Shown: positions 51,294 through 60,425 of the stretch, piece by piece
Position numbering within the stretch: the first letter of the stretch is position 1
Layout of the letters: every line of letters starts with the position of its first letter
DNA from: Plantibacter elymi (nom. nud.)
GTDB taxonomy: Bacteria > Actinomycetota > Actinomycetes > Actinomycetales > Microbacteriaceae
Reading direction: 5' to 3'
Assembly (NCBI RefSeq): GCF_900177795.1
Contig: NZ_FXWJ01000001.1
Location: 1 to 64,000 of the forward strand
DNA length: 64,000 bases
The notes under the pieces: generated by a model
Databases searched by the model: none
What the model was told of the DNA's origin: nothing
The model's input: only the letters and a program-made list of their open reading frames with translations
Translations under genes and position numbers: made by a program

Positions 51294-52181
51294 TCACTCG
51301 GAGCGACGCTCCCGTACGGCGTCGAACGTCCGCTGCAGCGCACCGATGGACGCCTGGGAGTCAACCTGGGCGACGCCGATGAAGAGGCAGTCGACGACCA
51401 TCAGCTGTGCGATCCGACTGCCGAGCGCCCCCGACCGGAACGCCGTCTCCCGCGCGGACGTCTGGAGGACGATGTCCGCGCTGCTCGCCAGGGTCGACTC
51501 GGCGTGGTTCGTGATCGCGATGGTCGTCGCCCCGGAGCGGGCCGCGAGCCGGAGGTAGTCGACGGTGTCCGCGGTCGCGCCGGAGTGCGAGATCGCGACG
51601 GCGACCGCCTGCTCGTCCAGGATCGCAGCGGCGGTCCAGGCGGCATGCGGGTCGGGCCACTCGAGCGCCACCCGCCCGATCCGCGAGAGTTTCCGCTGCA
51701 GGTCGACGGCGACGATGGAGCTCGCCCCGACGCCGAAGATGTCGACCCGGCGAGCGCCGGCGACCGCGGCGACCGCACGGGTGAGGGCTGCCGTGTCGAG
51801 CGCCTGTGCGGTGTCGGCGATCGAGAGCGATTCGTTCGCGGCGACCTTCGCGACGATGTCGTCGAGGCTGTCTCCGGCGACGATGTCGGGTGACTGCACG
51901 TTCGTCCCGGCGAGCGCGAGCCGCTCGCGGAGGTTCTCCTCAGTCAGGTCGTGCCGGAAGTCCTTGAAGCGGTCGTAGCCGATCTTGCGCGTGAAGCGCA
52001 CGACCGTCGTCGTCGACGTCGAGGCCTCCTCGGCGATCTCGGCGACCGACCGCGTCGCGAAGGCGCCCGGGTCGGCGAGCAGCGATTCGGCGATCCGTCG
52101 CTCGGAAGGACGGAGGTCGTCGAGACGGGCGCGCACCTCGGTGGACACCGCACGTGTCGTCCGGTGGACGTCAGCAGCCAT
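51294..52181 (-). CDS. RpiR family regulator (MurR-like)
   Basis: This gene encodes 295 aa: an N-terminal HTH_6 domain (about 10-80, SVAEIAEEASTSTTTVVRFTRKIGY) and a SIS sugar-phosphate domain (about 120-270, IFGVGASS, ISHSGATADT). It is divergent from a MurNAc-type catabolic operon, so its effector is probably MurNAc-6-phosphate or a related sugar phosphate, as for MurR. ATG at 52181 is favoured by GAGAGGAAC upstream. Confidence 0.88.
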   Translation of the reverse strand: MAADVHRTTRAVSTEVRARLDDLRPSERRIAESLLADPGAFATRSVAEIAEEASTSTTTVVRFTRKIGYDRFKDFRHDLTEENLRERLALAGTNVQSPDIVAGDSLDDIVAKVAANESLSIADTAQALDTAALTRAVAAVAGARRVDIFGVGASSIVAVDLQRKLSRIGRVALEWPDPHAAWTAAAILDEQAVAVAISHSGATADTVDYLRLAARSGATTIAITNHAESTLASSADIVLQTSARETAFRSGALGSRIAQLMVVDCLFIGVAQVDSQASIGALQRTFDAVRERRSE

Positions 52182-52232
52182 CGGCGTTCCTCTCATCGGT
52201 CAACACTGTACCGGCGACACTCGTCGGAGATA

Positions 52233-52247
52233 GGTATAGAAATTACC
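52233..52247. promoter_or_regulatory. Possible RpiR operator
   Basis: GGTA and TACC are arms around TAGAAAT in the AT-richer part of the 202 bp gap between the RpiR gene and the transporter gene. The short arms make this a weak call; position is the main support. Other AT-rich patches nearby (TTGTGTATGTTTGTTG) may be part of the promoter. Confidence 0.35.
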
Positions 52248-52383
52248 ATCTTCACGCAGATTGTGTATGTTTGTTGCACCGACTCGCGACCAGTGCCCTC
52301 CTCAGGTGCGGACTGGCCGACACGTGTAGCGGAGTACCGCGGGTGCTGCCGGCATGCACGATCCAGGAACCAAGGGAGGTCCC

Positions 52384-53706
52384 GTGACCAGCGCAACAGC
52401 ACGCAACGACGTGATCAGCAGCACCGCCCGACGCCGGGCGATCGTCGCCGGCAGTGTCGGCAACTTCATCGAGTGGTACGAGTTCGGGATCTACGGGTTC
52501 CTCGCCACGATCCTCGCCGCACAGTTCTTCAGCGACGGCCAGCAGACCGGCATCGAGTCGCTCATCGCGACCTACGCGTCCTTCGCGATCGCCTTCTTCT
52601 TCCGCCCGGTCGGTGCGGCGCTCTTCGGTCGGATCGGCGACCGTATCGGCCGCAAGCCGACGCTCATCCTCGTCCTGGTCATGATGTCCGGGGCGACCGC
52701 TCTCATCGGCATCCTCCCGACGTACGCCTCCATCGGCATCGCGGCGCCCATCCTGCTCACGATCGTGCGCATCCTGCAGGGCCTCTCCGCCGGAGGTGAG
52801 TTCGGCGGCGCCGTCTCGGTCATGACCGAGTTCGCACCGGCTGGGAAGCGCGGCTTCTACGGATCATGGCAGTCGTTCACCGTCGCCCTCGGACTCCTCG
52901 GCGGCGCCGGCACCGTCGCACTGCTGGCATCGCTGCTGTCCGAAGCCGATCTGGCGGCGTGGGGCTGGCGGATCGCCTTCCTGCTCGCCATCCCCCTCGG
53001 CGCGGTCGCCCTGTTCCTCCGCCTGAAGCTCGAGGAGACCCCGGAGTTCCAGAAGGTCGCCGCCGCCGATACCACCACGGTCGCCGAGCCGGTCGTGCGT
53101 GCGGGTGCCGCAGAGACCGCCAAGGCGATCCTGCTCGGGATCGGCCGCCTGATGGGCTGGTCCGCCGCCGGGTACACCTTCCTCGTGGTGATGCCCTCCT
53201 ACCTCCAGAGCAGCCTCAACGCGTCCTTCCAGGAGGCACTGATCTCCACGGTCCTCGCGAACGCCGGCTTCGCCGCGACGATCCTCCCGGCCGGCTGGCT
53301 GTCGGACAAGATCGGTCGGCGTTGGGTGATGCTCACCGGCACCGGGCTCATCGTGATCCTGGCGCTGCCCCTCCTCAACGTGCTGCAGAACCCGGACCTC
53401 GGCGTCGGTGTCCACGGCCTCGCCGTGTTCGTCGCCGGAGCGGTCGTCGGCCTGATCGCGGGCCCGGGCCCCGCCATGCTCGCCGAGATGTTCCCCACCT
53501 CCGTGCGGTACACCGGCCTCGGACTGTCGTACTCGATCTCGAACGCCGTCTTCTCGGGCAGCGCCGGACTCATCATCACCTCGCTGATCGCCTCGACCGG
53601 CAACGTCGACGTCCCGGCGTACTACGTGATGGCGACCTGCCTGGTGAGCGCGATCGCCATCGGCACGCTCCGCGGGAACGCCCACCGTGCGGAGCTGCGC
53701 AAGTGA
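52384..53706 (+). CDS. MHS family MFS transporter in peptidoglycan-sugar operon
   Basis: This gene encodes 440 aa with 12 membrane segments. GNFIEWYEFGIYGFLA at the start, GRIGDRIGRKPTL, and RILQGLSAGGEFGGA are hallmarks of the metabolite:H+ symporter (MHS) family. As first gene before anmK, murQ and nagB it probably imports 1,6-anhydroMurNAc or a related muropeptide sugar, replacing the PTS MurP of enterobacteria. This substrate is an inference. GTG at 52384 follows GGGAGG. Confidence 0.88.
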   Translation: MTSATARNDVISSTARRRAIVAGSVGNFIEWYEFGIYGFLATILAAQFFSDGQQTGIESLIATYASFAIAFFFRPVGAALFGRIGDRIGRKPTLILVLVMMSGATALIGILPTYASIGIAAPILLTIVRILQGLSAGGEFGGAVSVMTEFAPAGKRGFYGSWQSFTVALGLLGGAGTVALLASLLSEADLAAWGWRIAFLLAIPLGAVALFLRLKLEETPEFQKVAAADTTTVAEPVVRAGAAETAKAILLGIGRLMGWSAAGYTFLVVMPSYLQSSLNASFQEALISTVLANAGFAATILPAGWLSDKIGRRWVMLTGTGLIVILALPLLNVLQNPDLGVGVHGLAVFVAGAVVGLIAGPGPAMLAEMFPTSVRYTGLGLSYSISNAVFSGSAGLIITSLIASTGNVDVPAYYVMATCLVSAIAIGTLRGNAHRAELRK

Positions 53707-54866
53707 GCCGCGCGATGCGCGTCATCGGCCTCATGTCCGGCACGTCGCACGACGCGATCGACGCCGCCGCAGCCGAGATCAGCGTGGACGGCGACACCCT
53801 CGTCGTCCGCCCGCTCGGGATGATCACCGCCGGGTACGACCCGGAACTGCGAGCCGCGATCACCGCAGCCCTGCCACCGGCGAAGACCAGTGTCGACGAC
53901 GTCTGCCGGCTGGACACGCGGATCGGGCAGGCCTTCGCCGATCTCGCGGTCCGAGCCGTCGCGGAACTCTGCGACGGGGAGGCCGACCTGATCGTCTCCC
54001 ACGGCCAGACGATGTACCACTGGGTCGAGGACGGCCGGGTCGAGGGCACGCTGCAGCTCGGCCAGCCGGCGTGGATCGCCGAACGCACCGGCTGCACCGT
54101 CGTCGCCGACCTGCGTTCGCGCGACGTCGCGGCCGGCGGGCAGGGCGCACCGCTCGTGAGCATGATCGACGCGCTCTGGCTGGGCGGCGAGACCGCTGCG
54201 GCCGTCAACCTCGGCGGCATCGCCAACGCCACCATCGTGCGGCCGGGCCAGGACCCGATCGCGTTCGACAGCGGGCCGGCGAACGCCCTCATCGACGCCG
54301 TCGTCACCGAGCACACCGGCGGCGCCCGGCAGTTCGACGCCGACGGCGAGCTCGCCGCGCGTGGCACCGTCGACGAGGAGACGCTCGACCTCCTCCTGCG
54401 CGAGCCGTATTACCAGCGCCCCGCCCCGAAGTCGACGGGCAAGGAACTGTTCCACCTCGACTACCTCCGCGAGCAGCTCGCCGGCCGTCCGACGCTGCCG
54501 ATCGAGGACCTCGTCGCGACCCTGACCGAACTGACCGCACGAACCGTCGCCGACGCCGTCCGCGGGGTGGAGCGCGTCATCCTCGCCGGTGGAGGGGTGC
54601 GCAACCCTCAGCTCGTCGCGCGCATCCGGGCCGCGCTCCCCGAGGCCGACGTCGTCAGCAGCGACGACGCAGGCCTCCCGTCCGACGCGAAGGAGGCACT
54701 CGCCTTCGCTGTGCTCGGCTTCCTGACGGTGAACGGACAGGCCGGATCCCTCCCCTCGGCCACCGGTGCCTCGCACGGCAGCGTCCTGGGTGCGATCGTC
54801 CCTGGACACTCGCTCCCCGCGCGGACGCTCGACGGACCGCCCCGCTCGCTACGGTTCGAAGCATGA
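53703..54866 (+). CDS. anmK: Anhydro-N-acetylmuramic acid kinase
   Basis: This gene encodes 387 aa. The N-terminal ATP loop GLMSGTSHDAID, the SHGQTMYHW segment, NLGGIAN, the FDSGPANALID catalytic region and the late LAGGGVRNPQL are diagnostic. It opens the anhydro ring and phosphorylates anhydroMurNAc to MurNAc-6-phosphate. GTG at 53703 overlaps the transporter stop (GTGA) and has GGAG 8 bp upstream; ATG at 53715 is an alternative. Confidence 0.95.
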   Translation: MSRAMRVIGLMSGTSHDAIDAAAAEISVDGDTLVVRPLGMITAGYDPELRAAITAALPPAKTSVDDVCRLDTRIGQAFADLAVRAVAELCDGEADLIVSHGQTMYHWVEDGRVEGTLQLGQPAWIAERTGCTVVADLRSRDVAAGGQGAPLVSMIDALWLGGETAAAVNLGGIANATIVRPGQDPIAFDSGPANALIDAVVTEHTGGARQFDADGELAARGTVDEETLDLLLREPYYQRPAPKSTGKELFHLDYLREQLAGRPTLPIEDLVATLTELTARTVADAVRGVERVILAGGGVRNPQLVARIRAALPEADVVSSDDAGLPSDAKEALAFAVLGFLTVNGQAGSLPSATGASHGSVLGAIVPGHSLPARTLDGPPRSLRFEA

Positions 54867-54932
54867 CGGGCGACAACCCCACGGACCACCACGACGGCAT
54901 CAGACCGTCCGACCCAGAACGGAGGGCCGTTC

Positions 54933-55850
54933 GTGCCTGAATCATCGAGTACCTTGGCAGCGCTCTCCACCGAGGGACGCAACCCACGCACGGTCGACCT
55001 CGACACGCTGGACACGGTCCGGCTGCTCGAGGTCATCAACGACGAGGACCGACTCGTCGCCGACGCGGTCCGGGCGGAACTGCCGAGCATCGCGCGCGCC
55101 GTGGAACGCATCACGGAGGCCCGCCGGCAGGGTGGACGACTGATCTACCTCGGTGCAGGGACGAGCGGTCGGATCGGGCTGCTCGATGCGGTCGAGTGCC
55201 CCCCGACCTTCGGCACCGACCCCGCCGAGGTCCTGGGGCTCATCGCCGGGGGCGAGCACGCCTTCGTCGTCGCCGTCGAGGGTGCCGAGGACGACATCGA
55301 GCTCGGCGCCGCGGAACTCATCGCGGCCGACCTCCGCCCCACGGACATCGTCGTGGGTCTCGCGGCCAGCGGTCGCACCCCGTACGTCATCGGCGGCCTG
55401 CGCTACGCACGCCACCTGGGCGCGGGGACGATCGCGGTGTCCTGCAACCGGAACGCCAGGATCAGCGCCGAGGCGGACATCGCCATCGAGGTGATGACCG
55501 GCCCCGAGGCGCTCACCGGCTCGACCCGGCTGAAGGCCGGCACCGCACAGAAGCTCGTCTGCAACATGCTGTCCACCGCGTCCATGGTGCGCTCGGGCAA
55601 GGTCTTCTCCAACCTCATGGTCGACGTGAAGCCGACCAACGAGAAGCTCGTCGACCGCGCGCAGCGGATCGTCGCGGACGCCACCGGTGTCGAGCGGTCG
55701 ATCGCCGACGCCGCCCTGGAGCAGGCCGGGTCGCACGCCAAAACCGCCGTCGTCATGCTCCTCGCCGACGTGGACGCAGCGACGGCCGCCCGGCTGCTCG
55801 AATCGCACGACGGCGACGTCCGCTCGGCCGTGGCTGCGGCGAGCGCCTGA
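54933..55850 (+). CDS. murQ: N-acetylmuramic acid 6-phosphate etherase
   Basis: This gene encodes 305 aa, a SIS-domain lyase with the signature STEGRNPRT near the start, GRLIYLGAGTSGRIG, and ALTGSTRLKAGTAQK with KVFSNLMVDVKPTNEKL. It cleaves the lactyl ether of MurNAc-6-phosphate to GlcNAc-6-phosphate and D-lactate in the cytoplasm. The GTG start follows GGAGGG. Its products feed the two genes that follow, given a deacetylase elsewhere. Confidence 0.95.
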   Translation: MPESSSTLAALSTEGRNPRTVDLDTLDTVRLLEVINDEDRLVADAVRAELPSIARAVERITEARRQGGRLIYLGAGTSGRIGLLDAVECPPTFGTDPAEVLGLIAGGEHAFVVAVEGAEDDIELGAAELIAADLRPTDIVVGLAASGRTPYVIGGLRYARHLGAGTIAVSCNRNARISAEADIAIEVMTGPEALTGSTRLKAGTAQKLVCNMLSTASMVRSGKVFSNLMVDVKPTNEKLVDRAQRIVADATGVERSIADAALEQAGSHAKTAVVMLLADVDAATAARLLESHDGDVRSAVAAASA

Positions 55851-55869
55851 GCAGGGACGAGAGGACACC

Positions 55870-56655
55870 GTGGAGATCATCATCCTTCCCGACGCCGCCG
55901 AGGTCGGTCGCGTCGCCGGCGCGAAGATCGCGTCGATCGTCGCCGGGCGACCCCAGGCCGTCATCGGGCTCGCGACCGGTTCCAGCCCGCAGGGCATCTA
56001 CGCGGAACTGGCCCGTCGGGTCCAGGCGGGCTCGCTGTCGTTCGCCGAAGCGCGCGGCTTCGCGCTGGACGAGTACGTGGGCATCCCCGCCGACCACCCG
56101 GAGTCGTACGCCAACGTGATCGCGCGCGAGGTCGCCGCCCCGCTCGGCTTCGACCCCTCGCGCGTCCGCGTCCCGGACGGCCGCGCCGCAGACCTGGCGG
56201 CCGCCGCGAAGGAGTACGACCGGGCCATCGCCGAGGCCGGCGGCATCGACGTGCAGATCCTCGGCATCGGGTCGAACGGACACATCGGTTTCAACGAACC
56301 CACGTCGTCGTTCGCGTCACGCACGCGCATCAAGACCCTCGCGCCGAAGACCCGCCAAGACAACGCCCGCTTCTTCGACTCGCCCGACCAGGTGCCGACC
56401 CACTGCATGACGCAGGGACTCGGGACCATTCTGGAGGCGCGCGAGCTCGTGCTGGTCGCTCAGGGCGCCGGGAAGGCGGACGCCGTCGCGGCCGCCGTCG
56501 AAGGACCGCTCAGCGCGTTTGTCCCCGGGTCGGCGCTCCAGCTGCACGAGCACGCCACCGTCATCGTCGACGAGGCGGCGGCATCAGGGCTGCGGTTGTC
56601 GGACTACTATCGCTACACCTACGACAACCGGCCGGACTGGCAACGCTTCGAATGA
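55870..56655 (+). CDS. nagB: Glucosamine-6-phosphate deaminase
   Basis: This gene encodes 261 aa. FALDEYVGIP holds the catalytic Asp, GIGSNGHIGFNEP the second active-site segment, and GLATGSSPQG the phosphate loop. It converts GlcN-6-phosphate to fructose-6-phosphate and ammonia. It is 19 bp after murQ. GTG at 55870 matches the family start (MEIIIL). The deacetylase NagA that must act before it is not in the window. Confidence 0.95.
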   Translation: MEIIILPDAAEVGRVAGAKIASIVAGRPQAVIGLATGSSPQGIYAELARRVQAGSLSFAEARGFALDEYVGIPADHPESYANVIAREVAAPLGFDPSRVRVPDGRAADLAAAAKEYDRAIAEAGGIDVQILGIGSNGHIGFNEPTSSFASRTRIKTLAPKTRQDNARFFDSPDQVPTHCMTQGLGTILEARELVLVAQGAGKADAVAAAVEGPLSAFVPGSALQLHEHATVIVDEAAASGLRLSDYYRYTYDNRPDWQRFE

Positions 56656-56773
56656 ATCGGCCGGGCGATGGCCGACGACGCCCCATCCTCTGAGGCGTCC
56701 GGCCACCGCAGCCGCAACCCAGCACCCCGCTCCCCTGCACCCCGCTGACGCCCGCATTCGAGAAGGAAGCCTC

Positions 56774-59626
56774 GTGGCACACCCGACCACCGTCCCATCC
56801 CTCATCACCGAAGCCATCGGCGAAGCCGTGGGTGACCCTTCCCGGATCCGCACCCGCGCGATCGACCTGGCCGCGTACGCCGGGGATGCATCGCACTACC
56901 TGCTGACGCCCGAGGCGGTCGTCATCGCGGAGAGCGCTGCCGAGGTCGCATCGATCCTCCGGGCGGCGGCGCGGTCCGCCGCGCCCGTCACGTTCCGGTC
57001 GGGTGGCACCAGCCTGTCGGGTCAGGCGTCCGGTTCCGGCATCATCGTCGACACCAGGCAGCGGTTCAAGTCCATCGAGGTGCTCGACGGCGGCAAGCGC
57101 GTCCGGGTGCAGCCGGGGGCGACGGTGGCGCAGGTCAACGCGCGACTCACGCGACTCGGCTACCGCCTCGGCCCGGACCCGGCGAGCGAGGTGGCGTGCA
57201 CGATCGGCGGCGTCATCGCGAACAACTCCAGCGGCATGGCCTGCGGGATCGACGAGAACACCTACCGGACGCTGGAGTCGATGGTGTTCGTCCTCCCGTC
57301 CGGCACGACGATCGACACGGCCGACCCGACGGCCGACCGACAGCTCCATGCAGCGGAACCGGAGCTCGCCGAGGGCATCGAGCGTCTGCAGCGCCGCGTG
57401 CGGTCGGACCCGGCCTCCGTCGCGTCCATCGAGCGCCAGTTCTCTCTGAAGAACACCATGGGGTACGGGATCAACGCGTTCCTCGACTTCGAGTCGCCCG
57501 TGGACGTCCTGCAGCACCTCATCATCGGCTCGGAGGGCACGCTGGCATTCGTCGCCGAGGCGACCTTCCGCACCGTCCCCGTCCTCCCGCTGGTGTCGAC
57601 GGCGCTGGCCGTGTTCCCCTCCCTCGACGCGGCGACGCGCGCGCTGCCCGAGTTGGTCGCGTCCGGAGCCGCCACGCTCGAACTCATGGACGCCACGTCA
57701 CTGACGGTCGGGCAGCGTCTCCCCGGCAGCCCGGCGGAGATCCAGGGGTTCACGCCGGACGGGCATGCGGCGCTCCTCGTCGAGTACCGCTCCGGTGAAG
57801 CTGTCGACCTCCACGACCGCGCGACGGCGGGCGGCGCACTGCTGAACGGTCTGGACGTGCACGCACCGGTGGTGTTCTCGAGCGATGCATCACAGCGGTC
57901 GCGCGCCTGGGCGCTCCGCAAGGGTCTCTACGCCTCGGTCGCGGGAGCGAGGCCGTCCGGCACCACGGCCCTGCTCGAGGACATCGTCGTCCCGACCGCG
58001 GCTCTCGCCGACACCTGCGCGAGCTTGCAGGAGCTCTTCGTGCAGCACGCCTATCGCGACTCGGTCATCTTCGGCCACGCGAAGGACGGCAACATCCACT
58101 TCATGCTCACCGATCGGTTCGAGGGCGACGCCGCGCTCGGCCGGTTCAACGGCTTCACCGAGCAGATGGTCGACCTCGTCCTCGACGCGGGCGGCAACCT
58201 GAAGGCCGAGCACGGCACGGGTCGCGCCATGGCACCGTACGTCCGCCGGCAGTACGGCGATGAACTGTACGGGGTGATGCTCGAGCTGAAGCGGTTGGTC
58301 GATCCGGCCGGGGTGATGAACCCCGGCGTGCTGATCGACGAGGATCCCCAGGCGCACCTCCAGGGGATCAAGCTCCAGCCGACCGTCGAGGAGGAGGTCG
58401 ACCGCTGTGTGGAGTGCGGGTACTGCGAACCCGTCTGCCCGAGTCGCGACCTGACGCTGACGCCGCGGCAGCGCATCGTCGTCCGCCGTGCCGAGGAGTC
58501 CGCTCGCGCTCGCGGGGACATCGCCCTCGCGGAGGAGCTCGCGGACGACTACGACTACGCCGGCGTGCAGACCTGTGCTGTCGACGGGATGTGTCAGACG
58601 GCGTGCCCGGTCCAGATCAACACGGGCGCGCTGGTCAAGCGCATCCGGCGCACGGAGGCGGCTCCGGTCGCCGCCGCGGGCTGGAAGGCTGCCGCCACCG
58701 GTTGGGGGCCGGTCACGCGGATCGGTTCGGTCGCGCTCTCCGGCGCGAAGCTCCTGCCGGCTCCGGTGGTCGGCGCGGTGACGGACGTCGCGCGTGCCGT
58801 GCTCGGCGCGGACACCGTGCCGAAGTACTCGGGCGATCTGCCGGGCGGCGGACGCTCGCGGAAGGCACTCGGTCGGACGGTGGGCGCCGATGACGGTCCG
58901 ACCGTCGGCATCTACGTCCCGGCGTGCGTGAACAGCATGTTCGGCGCGGCGGACGGCGGGGACGGCGTCATGGGCGCCTTCACCCGACTGCTCGAGCGGG
59001 CGGGCCTGAGCATGATGGTGCCCGACGGCGTCGAGTCGATCTGTTGTGGCACCCCGTGGTCGTCCAAGGGGTTCGCGTCCGGTGCTGCGGTGAACGAGCA
59101 GCGCACGGTCGAACGCATTCGAGCGGCCGTGGCCGACAGCGGCCTGGTGGTCGTCAGCGACGCGTCGAGCTGCACCGAGGGCTTCGCGAAGCTCCTCAGC
59201 GAGAGCGGCGTGGTCGTCGAGGACGCGGTGGCCTTCGCCGCCCGGGAGATCCTGCCGCGGGTCGACGTCTCAGCGCAGATCGAGCAACTCGTCCTGCACC
59301 CGACCTGCTCCTCACGGCAGATGGGCCTCGACCCGGATCTCGTGCTGATCGGCGAAGCCGTGGCCGAGCGCGTGCACGTCCCGGACGACTGGGGCTGCTG
59401 CGCCTTCGCCGGCGACCGCGGCATGCTGCACCCCGAGCTGACGGCGTCCGCGACGAAGGCCGAGGCCGCCGAGGTCGCCGCCCTTGGTGCCGACGCGCAC
59501 GCGTCCTGCAACCGCACCTGCGAACTCGGGATGACCCGCGCCACGGGCGAGGACTACCGCCACGTACTCGAGCTGCTCGACGCCGCGTCGGCCGCACCCC
59601 TCGAGAGTGCACGTTCTGCTCGCTGA
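56774..59626 (+). CDS. FAD/4Fe-4S D-lactate dehydrogenase-type oxidoreductase
   Basis: This gene encodes 950 aa. The N-terminal FAD_binding_4 domain (about 35-220, FRSGGTSLSGQ, ACTIGGVIANNSSGM) is followed by the FAD-oxidase C domain (about 240-530) with DGNIHF and KAEHGTGR, then an iron-sulfur part with C545VECGYCEPVCP and C601AVDGMCQTACP, and C-terminal CCG-type regions (CCGTPWSSKG, CCAFAGDRG). This is the fused Dld/GlcD-GlcF layout that oxidises D-2-hydroxyacids and passes electrons to quinone or cytochrome. D-lactate released by MurQ is the obvious substrate. The end (ESARSAR) is encoded by a hairpin repeat. Confidence 0.9.
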   Translation: MAHPTTVPSLITEAIGEAVGDPSRIRTRAIDLAAYAGDASHYLLTPEAVVIAESAAEVASILRAAARSAAPVTFRSGGTSLSGQASGSGIIVDTRQRFKSIEVLDGGKRVRVQPGATVAQVNARLTRLGYRLGPDPASEVACTIGGVIANNSSGMACGIDENTYRTLESMVFVLPSGTTIDTADPTADRQLHAAEPELAEGIERLQRRVRSDPASVASIERQFSLKNTMGYGINAFLDFESPVDVLQHLIIGSEGTLAFVAEATFRTVPVLPLVSTALAVFPSLDAATRALPELVASGAATLELMDATSLTVGQRLPGSPAEIQGFTPDGHAALLVEYRSGEAVDLHDRATAGGALLNGLDVHAPVVFSSDASQRSRAWALRKGLYASVAGARPSGTTALLEDIVVPTAALADTCASLQELFVQHAYRDSVIFGHAKDGNIHFMLTDRFEGDAALGRFNGFTEQMVDLVLDAGGNLKAEHGTGRAMAPYVRRQYGDELYGVMLELKRLVDPAGVMNPGVLIDEDPQAHLQGIKLQPTVEEEVDRCVECGYCEPVCPSRDLTLTPRQRIVVRRAEESARARGDIALAEELADDYDYAGVQTCAVDGMCQTACPVQINTGALVKRIRRTEAAPVAAAGWKAAATGWGPVTRIGSVALSGAKLLPAPVVGAVTDVARAVLGADTVPKYSGDLPGGGRSRKALGRTVGADDGPTVGIYVPACVNSMFGAADGGDGVMGAFTRLLERAGLSMMVPDGVESICCGTPWSSKGFASGAAVNEQRTVERIRAAVADSGLVVVSDASSCTEGFAKLLSESGVVVEDAVAFAAREILPRVDVSAQIEQLVLHPTCSSRQMGLDPDLVLIGEAVAERVHVPDDWGCCAFAGDRGMLHPELTASATKAEAAEVAALGADAHASCNRTCELGMTRATGEDYRHVLELLDAASAAPLESARSAR

Positions 59627-59658
59627 GACCCGTGTGGCAAGCAGAACGGGCACTCTCG
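59602..59658. repeat. Dispersed hairpin repeat, copy 4
   Basis: Left arm 59602-59619 (CGAGAGTGCACGTTCTGC) and right arm 59641-59658 pair at 17 of 18 positions around a 21-nt loop. The left arm encodes the last residues of the D-lactate dehydrogenase and the stop is in the loop. It probably ends the operon transcript. Confidence 0.85.
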
Positions 59659-59828
59659 GCGCTCGCACCGACTCCTAGCCGAGCGGAGCGCCATGGCAGC
59701 GGCAGCAGCATCGAGCCGGCTCGTCGAGGAGTCGATCCCAGGCGGATCGCTCGCACGTTGCGTGCCTGCCGATGCGACAGTCGTGGGAGACGAGCGGTTT
59801 CCGAGCCATCCTCAATCTCACGGGACGC

Positions 59829-60425
59829 TCACTCCTCGCCACCGGCGTCGAGGACGTGTTCCGCGTAGCCCACGCAACCGGCGTCCTGCCAGGTGTCGTC
59901 CTCGCCCGCTGGTCGCGTGCCGACGTAGGCCGACCATTCCGGCGTCCCGACCGCCGGCAGATCGATCGAGGTGCTGCGGCGTTGGCTGTCCGTGCGCTCC
60001 CACGGGAGCGAGAAGGTGAAGTCCAGGCCGAGGTCCGCCATGCACTGCGCGGCGATGAAGTTCCGGGCGACGAGCAGCTCCTGCACCGCACGTTGCTGGG
60101 CCGTGAGGGTGCTCGGGTAGGTCACGAGCTTCGGGTCGGTGTCCGCGTCGTAGACCGGCGTTCCGAAGGTGTTGCGCCGGCGGTCGTCCGCAGTCGTGAT
60201 CGTGGGATCCGGATTCAGATACGCGGAGACATCAACGCCACGGTCCTCGAGCGGGACGAGTACGAACGTGCCGACGGCGCGTTGCTCGGCTGCATACGCG
60301 GCCTGGGCGACCGCCGCCGCCCCGGTGCCGGCGAACACGCCGACACCGAGGACGGCCACCAGGAGCGCCGTCATGGTCCGCGCTCGACTTCGCGGGACGA
60401 GACGTTCAGCTCCTGGCGCCTGCAT
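59829..60425 (-). CDS. Secreted or anchored Cys-motif protein, unknown
   Basis: This gene encodes 198 aa. A basic start and one hydrophobic segment (about 17-45) suggest export or anchoring. The mature part has the motif QCMADLGLDF and a C-terminal AGCVGYAEHV, echoing motifs in the upstream partner. ATG at 60425 shares one base with that gene's stop. No known family or function. Confidence 0.72.
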   Translation of the reverse strand: MQAPGAERLVPRSRARTMTALLVAVLGVGVFAGTGAAAVAQAAYAAEQRAVGTFVLVPLEDRGVDVSAYLNPDPTITTADDRRRNTFGTPVYDADTDPKLVTYPSTLTAQQRAVQELLVARNFIAAQCMADLGLDFTFSLPWERTDSQRRSTSIDLPAVGTPEWSAYVGTRPAGEDDTWQDAGCVGYAEHVLDAGGEE

